The position numbers were made by a program, and so were the translations under genes. Below the pieces are notes generated by a model. It saw only the letters and a list, made by a program, of their open reading frames with translations. It was not told the DNA's origin and ran no database searches. DNA of 64,000 nucleotides, from contig CM069437.1 of assembly GCA_035610365.1 (NCBI GenBank), positions 61,156,093 to 61,220,092 on the forward strand, given 5' to 3'. This document shows, one piece after another, positions 55,016 to 64,000 of this stretch (its first letter is position 1; every line of letters starts with the position of its first letter). Source of the DNA: Aquatica leii. Lineage: Eukaryota; Arthropoda; Insecta; Coleoptera; Lampyridae.

Positions 55016-55326
55016 TATACTATAAGTTTTGAAAATTCAGTTGTTTTGAAAAATGAACAACCCTTGGCATGTTTGAAGGATTTGCCTTCATTGTAAATTA
55101 AGTAAAACGTGCTTTTTGGTACAAATTTAGAATTAAGAATTTGGGTTTTCTCACAAGTTATTATTTTACGAGTTATTTTATTACTTGTATATACTTTTAT
55201 TAGATCATAGAAATGTGAAGAGTTTATATTCGATGAACTCAAAAAAAAAATTAATTTATTCAGATAAAATGGAATTAAGGATTCGCCAATAAATATCACA
55301 GTTAATAATAATGATGCAGACTTCAT
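55006..55326 (-). other. unrecognised 106-codon frame
   Basis: It begins MKSASLLLTVIFIGESLIPF, a plausible signal sequence, and contains TRKIITCEKTQILNSKFVPK and GKSFKHAKGCSFFKT. No family is recognised and AT-rich DNA yields such frames by chance. It directly follows the composite repeat. Confidence 0.15.
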
Positions 55327-56277
55327 AGATCAGGCAACAGTTTCTACATATAAGCAAATTTATTGGCTTAACTTTACATTTACTATGAATTCACGTTGGT
55401 GAATACAACACAAATGTCAAATATTACGAGCTTAAGCAAAACAGAACGCAACGTTTAATTTAATTTATTACATGCAAAAAAAAGTTTTATATTTAATTGC
55501 GGCGACAAACGTAATATGTACGTACAATAGTGCGTGCAAACGACTGACAATGTAGAAAAAAAAATTTTATACAAGAAACAAAATACTCGCAATATTGTGT
55601 TCTGGAATATGCTATTAGCTAATCGCACATCTAACACAAATTCCCTAAAATTGCTGAAAAGTCATACGATATGTTAAGAAGAAATCCAAGCGCGCTAAGT
55701 TTCTCGACGTTAGTGTACATATTTTAATAGGTGTGCCTTCTAGTTTGTTTGTTTGTAATGCTGTTCGCAATCATAGCAGTTGAAACGATGGTTTTGAGGT
55801 CCTCAGTTAACATAGGTTCGCAACATACCTATCTATAGCAATTCTTAATACTCTATGCATGTCTTATTCATTGTTCATAGCAATTTTTCCAAAATAAAAG
55901 AACAGGTGCAAGTGGTACAAAGTTAAACGAACATGTGGATATAACTAAAGCTAAAATGTGCAGGTAACAAACGTTGCCAACGATAAAACAGAAAAAAAAT
56001 AACAACTACATCTTAATTCGCCATTTACTATTCAAAATCAGCGTGGATGATTTAGGATACTTAAAAATGTGGAAAATCACGGGCGTGACATTAGCACATA
56101 CGTATGACTTTCTTAAGGCACAAAACGAAAGTGACTTTATTATGTATTTAGTATGTAAAATGACGTTTCATATTGCAAAGTTTCTAAATTACAAAAACCA
56201 CACTAAAATATTTTTAACGTAACCTTATTAAAGGAAGAAAAATGTCTTAGATATTTTTGGCAGCAGTTTTATGGTTT

Positions 56278-56560
56278 TTCTGAAGCGAAATTAAAAAAAG
56301 GACTATTTATTGTACCTGACATCCTAAAACGTATGAAAGATGACAACGTTCAGAAAAAATTGGACTTGCATGGAATTACATTTTCTTCACTCTCATTTTA
56401 GTTACTTTCCAGAAAATCTAGGTGTCAGCGAAGAACAAGGTGAAGACTTTGCTAAAAGGAAATAGAACAGCGCTATCAAAGAGGAAGATATGTTAACATA
56501 ATAGCGATATACTGCTGGATACTAAAAAGGGACGAATCTCAGCGATCCCAACCATAAATA
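56278..56560 (+). pseudogene. fragment of a transposon-associated FPEN family
   Basis: LFIVPDILKRMKDDNVQKKL, then YFPENLGVSEEQGEDFAKRK and, after a shift, IEQRYQRG and IAIYCWILKRDE. The series FPEN-G-VSEEQGE-FH-D, E-RYQG, YCW---RD is typical of a protein family repeated in many arthropod genomes and usually linked to mobile DNA; its function is not known to me. Stops interrupt it. Confidence 0.55.
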
Positions 56561-56599
56561 TTATGAAATGTAAAATAAAATGAACATTCCATATAGGTA

Positions 56600-56885
56600 T
56601 CGCGTTCACAACGTTTTACGTCTTGCGATTTCCGATCTCTAGCGGTCTCTATCCTCTGACACTTAGTTCTTCATTCAATCTACATCGCCAGCTTCTTCTG
56701 GGTTCTTCCCCTTTTTTTTGCCCGGTTTCCATTTTCCTGTTTCGGTATTCTAGAGTCTTTTATTCTTTGTACATGACTGAACCATACGATCTCCTTGTCC
56801 ATGATATCTGTTTCTTTATACTTTACCTTCATAATTTCTCTTATTTTGTTGTTTGGACATTCCACATTTCTTTTATATTTAGCTT
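56600..56885 (-). pseudogene. RTE-type LINE C-terminal tail
   Basis: Minus strand: KVKYKETDIMDKEIVWFSHV, QRIKDSRIPKQENGNRAKKR, GRTQKK, then SWRCRLNEELSVRG in the next frame. It matches the post-RT tail of insect LINEs (W-GHV-RM--(R)IPK---...KRGRP...W). It is the counterpart of the element whose 5' part is at 62-64 kb, though not necessarily the same subfamily. Confidence 0.6.
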
Positions 56886-56999
56886 ACTATGTCTTAAAAT
56901 ACATCGTTTTTTTTTGTAAAAAATACTTTACGTGACAGAAAAAAATTAGTTTTGTTTTTAAGTTCAGCATTGAAAAGCACATAAAAAATGGAATATACT

Positions 57000-58285
57000 T
57001 AAAACAATATCAAAAAAGTATTTTTCGCAGATTTGCAGATTTTGAGATTTTTGATGCTTTCCTCATTTTCTTTGTGTCTACTTGCAGAAGAAATTAAATT
57101 ATCACTTGATTCTTGTGTTGAAGGCGATATATGGGCAAAGTCGCTTTTATACAACGTTCAAACAATGTTTAAAAAAACAGTATTTAACTAACAGCTCCAA
57201 CTGTTGACATGTTTACAATAGTACAACATCCCATTTTTCTCACTTAACGCTAACGCTATTCCAGACACGTACGCACGGTGCGTATTTATCTATCATGTAG
57301 ACGAACGCAAATGTATATTGATAAGAATTTAAGATTATTTACTAAAATTCTCCGCGATAGATTAAAAAGTTTTACAACTTCTCTATAGGAAGTATTTAAA
57401 TATCTCTTACTATTTATTCTATGTATTGGCGAAAGAATTTTTGAAATCGAACGAGTAAAATTTTATTAAGATAACGGCCGCCATGTTGCTTTAATACCAT
57501 AAATTGTTGTTTAGCGAGTCTGCCAGAATTAATTAAAACGGATTTTTCTCCCCAACAAGCGTTAATTAAGAGAAACATAATTGTTTGGTATATGGAGATA
57601 ATCAGTCATTAACTTCTAGAGGTTTCCTTTTATGTATTATATATAAATATTTATATGGCAATTGAGGGGTAGAACTTGCAGAAAACCTCGAGTATTGTAT
57701 TGAAAAATTATTTATTTATGTGTAACTTATATTATGAATTGTTCAGCTTTCAGCGTGTTTTGCTAATGTCTGTTAATTAATTGCTTGTTTTAAATATTAA
57801 CTTTCAATCACATTAAAATTTTATTTGCCGTCTTAACGTTTAAGCACCGTGGCTTATGTACTTGAGTTGTTGTGTTATTAATTAATTACCCGTCGAGTTG
57901 TTTTGAGTGTCGTTGAATTTATTCAAGCCAAATTTACGCTACATTATTACCGTACGTAAGCTTACTTACGCCTGTTTGTCAACCATTATTATATGAGGGG
58001 TAGTGACTGTTATTACTCGCTATCATGGAGTGATCCAATTTATCTCGTTACGCGGCGACATCCAATTTATGTGATTGCTTAGTATGTGTCACGACTGTAA
58101 TTAAGTTTTTAGGGTGTGATAGAACTTATAATTGAAATAATTAGTTAATCATTTTTATTGCATATAACTCAGCGAACAAGCTTTTGTGTCAATTCGTTGA
58201 TTATCTTGAATATTATTGAAATATTTATATTATTGTAACCATAACGCTAGTTCATTGTCTCATGTGCTATTAACTTAACTTGTTA
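57000..58285. other. AT-rich region, nothing recognised
   Basis: No motif or array was seen. Confidence 0.4.
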
Positions 58286-58289
58286 AATC

Positions 58290-59115
58290 TTTATATCATA
58301 GTACATGTACACGGCCCACTGCGTCAAGAAATAGATTTTTAACATTTTGTATTTTAAATTTTGTATTTTTTTTAGTAATTTCTTTCATTTGTGCCCATAT
58401 TATTTCAATGGGATTCAACGCACAGTGATATGGTGACAATATTAGCACAATTCGTTTACTGGATTTTGCCATTACATCCACCACATATTTTGTTACTGGA
58501 ATGTTGTTCTTGACAAGTGCTAAAAGTTCTGTTTTAACCATTTCTCGATCGATTTACTTGTCAACCAATCTTGTACATCAGCATCTTCTAAGTTACTTAT
58601 CACCGACTCAAACCAGTTTTTGAATACCTCTTAATTAATTTCTTCATGTTAGGCGAGAATTTCTTTTGATTCAAAAATAAGCAAACTATCTTTAACAAAT
58701 CTTGTATCTGATTCTATATGTAGCACAATTAATTGTTTACATTTACCAAAAGGGTTTTGAAGTCTGCTAGATAAAGATAAATAATGAAAGTTTGCCGTGT
58801 TGCTTCAATTATTGTATCAGTTCAAATTTCTATAATAACATGACCAGCATTAATCCAAGTTTCGTCCAAATAATGTATTTTCTTGCCTTTTTCTTATACT
58901 TTTTTATTTTTCATAAGAATCATCTACTTCACGCTTATGTTATAATTTTTTTTTCCAAGTAGAATACTGTTGCGACTATTCTTATAAAAACGTATATTAC
59001 AAACACAATGGACTTTTGTTTGTTTAACTAACCTAAATCAAATTTCTTTCAATAATGTTTGTAACATAGTTAGTTCAAAATTTGGCAAATTCTTATCTTT
59101 ACAAATACACGCCAT
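58290..59115 (-). pseudogene. IS630-like (DDE_3) transposase, catalytic half
   Basis: Minus strand: NFELTMLQTLLKEI, KGKKIHYLDETWINAGHVI (first catalytic Asp), VQDWLTSKSIEKWLK, MVKTELLALVKNNIPVTKYV, VVDVMAKSSKRIVLILSPYH, CALNPIEIIWAQMKEITKKN (last acidic residue). It is the insect transposase family with YLDETW, LPPYHC-LNPIE-IWAQ. Several stops occur, and the central DNAPYHS block is missing. Confidence 0.7.
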
Positions 59116-61335
59116 AACTTTCTGTACTGTTGGTGGTTTGTTACGTAAAAAAAACAAATGCACAATAAATATTCATATGTAGGTATATAAAAAACGCAAA
59201 TAAAATAAATGGTTAGGTGTGTTGCTGTAAATTTACTATGATCTTTTGAACAAAGTTTTATAAATATTTAGAATAATTTCTCTCTCAAATACTAATAAAT
59301 GTTTTGATTTACGTTTTATATTGGCCAAATATTCATAATAACGTAATAGATAATCTATACAAAATTTTTAATTGCCGGTTGGTAAGTATTTTAAAAGAAT
59401 TTTTTTTACCTTGAGATAAAGCAGATGGTTTAAAAACTATTTCAAAGTAATTAATTGTGTACGCATAAAAAATACTGACAAACGGTAACGAAACGCTAAA
59501 ATACAAAGATTATTAGTGCACAATAATTTTGGGAAGTGCATCAGAGTTTTAATGTAATTTTCCTGCGTTCTTTCAATTAACCAATTATAATAGTTTTTTT
59601 GAAAAGGACTTATTTCCATCTGTTGGGTACCACTCTTATTTTAAATATTTATTTTATTAATTGTTGAATAATAGAGCTTCGTTGTTCGAAATCTTGTTAT
59701 AGATCACCGATGATGCTTAACTGCAATTCAGTTTAAATATCTTTGTTGAAAGCTCTGTTAGATACTTAGCATTGACCCGACTGCATTCTTTCAATGTTTG
59801 AACTTTTATAAGCATAAGTATGCAAATTTGCTTATTCTCCATCCCAAACTAAAAGCGAAAAAATCACGTATAAGAGATGATAAAAGTAAGGTTATGCTCT
59901 CAATAATACTATGAAAGCCAGCCGCTTTTCAAATGGTATATACACAATGCCATTTACATAATAAAAATTTAAACTATAAAAACGAAACATTCAAATATTT
60001 TTTTGAAATAATCCAATAGTTACCTACTGAAATTTGATTTTCTTTTTTAAATTTTTAATTGTTAACAATCAATAAATAATGTTAATAAATAATTTATTTG
60101 TATAATTTGTGTAGAACGTAATAGTCATTGGCGTTAGATTTCGTTGCCGAAGAAGTACCCTGCAGTTTCACTATATATTTAGGTTTGATAACGTGATGAT
60201 GACTAAAAAGATTACATTTATTACTCTGTTTTAGTATTCTTAAATGTAGAAGCTATTTGTATAGCTATCTCTTGCAAAACGCAAAACGGTTATTTGAAAT
60301 TTACATACGTGCTTTTGTTTTTACATATTTAGATATTTTTAACGCGGGGATGTTATTCATTTAATTTACATATCTAATACTGATACGTGGTTTGTTTGGT
60401 AATTGAGATATTGATGTGATTAAAAGCAACAAAGTTTTCTTGTAACGTTGTCTTTGTTTTTGTAATTACTATTAACTATTCTGTAATTGCGTTTTGAGAA
60501 ATACCTACTAAACTCATCTCACGTAAAATTGGAAACGTCGCAGCTAATGTACTACCAATATTTTTATTAGTGATGTAACATATTTATCAAAATAATAAGT
60601 ATTGAAAACCACACGTTTGCTAATTATAGTGAACCGCATTGTAAAAGAAGTGTTAAATAATATGAAACTAAAATTGCATTGGTTAACTTTTATTGCCAAA
60701 GGAGATTACTTATGAAAAGGTTGCAACTATATACATACATATGAATAACTCTATTATGATTTTTAATAACAAGTTTTTTTATAACACAAACCTGTTGTTT
60801 GTCGGAACAAATTTATGATGATGCACGTCTTTAACTTATCTACTAAATATGCGATGTATGAAAAAGATACAAGTGGCAAATTAAGTAAAAAGATGTTTAG
60901 AACAAATCTGTTTACAAATTATCTAAGAAGGTACTTTTACCGCAAGTGTATTACTTTTTAAGAGTACCTACTTTTTTTTTAAATAAACAATGGCACAAAA
61001 AAAATGCCATTGAGAAACTGAAACATATAATCGTACGCTACTGTAGTCTAATTGCGGTCCAAGGGGCGGGATTTTGCATAAAATAGTTATAAATAAATTG
61101 TAGTGGCCTTAAGAAGTTTACACTTGACTGAATAGAATGGTTAATAAAATACGGAATTTGATGATATAGTTGATACAGTTATTATTGAAATTATAGTGAC
61201 AAATGTTTGCAACAATTTTACCTGTTGGGAACTTTGTGCGGTGTTTAACTAAACGTTTTTGAACGGATCGACTACGATTTTTGTAGATATCTATACGCTA
61301 AACGAAAAACTTTCTTAAAGTAAACGATTGGCTTC
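59116..61335. other. AT-rich region, nothing recognised
   Basis: Only short chance frames are present. Confidence 0.4.
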
Positions 61336-61339
61336 CAAT

Positions 61340-61640
61340 TGTTTTGTTCTATGCACGGTGTCCTAGAATATGTTGGCAATCTCCTGGATTCAGATAGACC
61401 ACAAAAATAATATGACAAGTTCTTATACATTTTTTCCTACATCTTTCTCTATGGAAATATGGACTCATAACGGACGCTCCTGGAAGTTTTTTGTTTTAAA
61501 ATATACCTCTTGGAGTACTAGATGGGTTTTAATAATTTTTTACTATGATGGTTACTAGGTTTCCTTCACATAAACTTTTTTATTCACATTTGTCTTATTT
61601 AGTGTGCCAGGGACGGACAAACTCTAACACTGTAATGCTA
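61340..61640 (+). repeat. third copy of the foldback-arm repeat
   Basis: AGAATATGTTGGCAATCTCC, AAAAATAATATGACAAGTTC, GGACTCATAACGG and TTTAAAATATACCTCTTGGA parallel both arms of 50765-51310. It ends near CACCCTGTAGGAT, a motif common at insect repeat edges. Confidence 0.65.
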
Positions 61641-62083
61641 TTTTTTACACCCTGTAGGATAGAAGCATAACAATAATATTTTTGAACAGCTTAAACTTTT
61701 AACCAAAAAAATGTGCTCTGAACAACGTCGATAAAATGAACTTGGTAACTCCTAATTCAGTACTAATAGACGATAAATTATCCTTTCTAATCGAAACCTT
61801 CTCAAGTAACTTCTAGCATCCTAGTTGTTTTATGCCAATCATTCATCCTCCAGTGTTTCCCAACAACGTCACCGGTGAGCGACAAAATGAGTGCCTAGTA
61901 TATAATTTGGAATTCGGCAATTTAAAATAAATAGCTATTTTTTTGGAATTCCACCAAAAAAATTTTCTTCGAAAACGTGTCTGATGCATTTCCCATTTTT
62001 GTAAGCCAAAAAGAAACGGCAAGAATCAATATTTATCGGACGTAGACTTTTAAACCTGATTATCATTCCCTAGTAAAATCATC

Positions 62084-64000
62084 ATGACGAAAGTAAAGAA
62101 TGAAAAGGCCCTTAGTCCCCGGCAGGTCTTAGATGACCAAAGGGTGCGAAGAATCCCCGGGAGGAAACTCAAAATAGCGACTTGGAACGCTAACAGCCTT
62201 TTCCAAGCAGGAAAACTACATAATGTAGTCGCAGAGATGAACAGAATGGAGGTAAACATTCTAGGACTCAGCGAAGTTGGCCAGGAAACGGAACATGTCC
62301 AGTCAACAACGGAATGATGTACTTCTCGGGATCAGACGAAAGTGACCCATATCATCGCCATGGAACAGCCATAATAGTTGACAACACGATCAAAAACTGT
62401 GTAATATCGTTTACACCTCTGTCTAACCGTGTTATTCTCCTACAACTGAAAACTCAGATTGGAAAAACAAACATCATACAATAATATGCACCCACTGCGG
62501 ACAAAGATGATAACGAATTAGAATCCTTTTATAGGGAGGTAGACACCCTACTGAAACAAGTGAAAAAACACGAGCTATGCATCGTCATGGGAGACATGAA
62601 CGCCAAGATTGGGAAAAGAAGATTCGAAGATGTGGTGGGAGAGTACGGATTGGGGGAGAGGAACGATAGAGGAGACAGATTGCTCCAATTTGCACAAGAA
62701 AACGAACTGGTAATAACAAACACTCTTTTTAAATTACCTGAAAGAAGACTCTATACCTGGAAATTCCCACAAGATTCAGGAGATCATGTAATAAGAAACC
62801 AGATCGACTACATAATGATAAAGAAACGATACCGAAATAGTATACTAGCCGCAAAAACATATCCAGGTGCTGATATCGGGTCTGATCATAACCCTGTGGT
62901 GGCGACGTTTTGTTTAAGACTAAAGAGAACAAAAAGAAGACCGAGAATGAGGACAAAATCGATATCAAAAGATTAAAGGATGACGACATAAGAGAGAAGG
63001 TGAAACATGACCTGAACAAGAATATGAAAGAAGCAGCAGGCGATATTGACATGCAAGAAAACACTGGAAACAAGTGGGAAATTATTAAACAGACAACACT
63101 AGACACCTACAGAGAAGAGCAACACCAAAATGCACAATGGAAGGGGAGGAAACAATGGATGACCGAGGAAATACTTAAGATGATGGAGGAAAGAAGACTT
63201 ACCAAACAAATCGACCGAACAAAATACGGAAATATCCAGAAAACAATTAGGAAGAAAATCACCCGAAGCAAAGGAGAGATGGCTCGAGGAGAAATGTGAC
63301 GAAATAGAGAGATTGGATAAAAAATATGATACTTTTAATATACACAAGAGAATAAAAGAACTAACAGGGACAGCTGGCAAGAGATCGTTCAGTACACTAG
63401 AAGACAAAAACGGAAACATAATTATTGATGAGCATGAGAAGATTGAAAGATGGACAGAATACATCAAACAACTCTTCGCGGACGAAGAAGATCAAAATGA
63501 AGATCAAGAAACAATGGACGTAGAAGAAGGGCTGGAAATAACGGCCGAAGAGGTTAAATATGCCCTGAAGAACACTAAGAATGGTAAAACGCCAGGCCCA
63601 GACCTCCTGCCGGCTGAACTGCTGAAACTGCTCGAAGAAGAACAGATACAAACACTAACAAAGTTCTTCAACTCGATATACAGTACAGGTACTATACCAA
63701 CGGAATGGCTAAATTCGATATTCATACCAATTCCCAAAAAACCAAACACGAGAAAATGTGAAGAGCACCGAACTATATCTCTCATGAGCCACACTCTCAA
63801 GGTCCTCTTAAGGGTAATTCACAATAGGATCTACAAACGATTGGAAGAAAATATGTCTGATACACAATTTGGATTTCGGAACGGACTCGGCACCAGAGAT
63901 GCTCTTTTTGCCTTCAACGTACTGACACAAAGAAGCCTGGATGTCAGCAAAGAGGTATATGCTTGCTTCGTGGACTACGAGAAGGCCTTCGATAAAGTAC
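62084..64000 (+). pseudogene. RTE-type non-LTR retrotransposon, endonuclease plus partial RT, runs off window
   Basis: APE-type endonuclease blocks: KIATWNANSLFQAGKLHNVV, EVNILGLSEV, WPGNGTCPVNNGMMYFSG, YAPTADKDDNELESFYREVD, CIVMGDMNAKIG, EYGLGERNDRGDRLLQFAQE, NTLFKLPERRLYTW, RNQIDYIMIKKRYRNSI, GADIGSDHNPVVATF. RT: LKNTKNGKTPGPDLLPAELL, SIFIPIPKKPNTRKCEEHRT, QFGFRNGLGTRDALFAFNVL, ACFVDYEKAFDKV at the edge. The AADD-equivalent active site lies beyond the window. Lesions are a frameshift at about 62280, a TAA at about 62482, a shift near 62945 and a stop or shift at 63297. It is young-looking and close to the RTE/BovB type. Confidence 0.85.

Noticed and set aside
1..64000. CRISPR array, phage, bacterial operon or telomeric TTAGG repeats
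   Set aside because: None seen; composition and gene content are those of a eukaryotic, TE-filled region.

Overview
The window is AT-rich eukaryotic DNA, best read as an insect genome and possibly a beetle. The reasons are the very low coding density, spliceosomal-type junctions, and a mix of Penelope-like, RTE, Tc1/mariner, pogo, hAT and Helitron relics that resembles repeat-rich arthropod genomes. The species cannot be fixed from the sequence alone. No bacterial operon, CRISPR array, rRNA or complete tRNA was seen. Almost every long open frame belongs to a transposable element (TE), and nearly all are broken by stops or frameshifts.

Layout. 0-4.5 kb: a Helitron Rep/helicase gene on the minus strand, split by a 2.3-kb hAT-type composite element with a clean 8-bp target duplication; that insert itself carries two Penelope-like (PLE) fragments. 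5.2-8.2 kb: a PLE (family F1) with a large inverted terminal arm and a 16-bp target duplication. 10.9-18.1 kb: Tc1, LINE-tail, IS630-like and mariner-like fragments, a 310-315-bp tandem array, and a pogo element with a C-terminal PHD-like finger. 18.8-20.4 kb: a degraded PLE (F4) into which a roughly 300-bp non-autonomous PLE has jumped. 22-25.3 kb: PLE family F3 with its inverted arm. 25.6-27 kb: mariner and LINE tails. 28-30 kb: a DNA transposon with minisatellite ends beside a possible signal-peptide exon. 32.4 kb: a GC-rich 98-bp segment flanked by consensus splice sites, the best candidate for host coding sequence. 33.8-36.7 kb: PLE family F2 with a 12-bp target duplication. 39-45 kb: duplicated repeats and a ZMYM1/hAT-like transposase. 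48-51 kb: a second Tc1, a PLE F4 copy with an intact 260-codon frame, and a foldback repeat. 54-59 kb: a second copy of the composite repeat, an RTE tail, an FPEN-type transposon-linked fragment and an IS630-like transposase. 62-64 kb: an RTE-type LINE running off the window.

The most coherent biology is the PLE assemblage. At least four families (F1-F4) are present. They share a reverse transcriptase with YVDD (seen in F1-F3), a GIY-YIG endonuclease and, in F1-F3 and partly in F4, an upstream arm inverted relative to the body. Each also carries a hammerhead-ribozyme-like motif near the 3' terminus. In these motifs helix III is only a palindromic ACGU or AGCU, as expected of hammerheads that act as dimers, and helix I co-varies between families. 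A 300-bp copy that keeps the termini but has lost all coding sequence, with its own target duplication, looks like a small element mobilised in trans.
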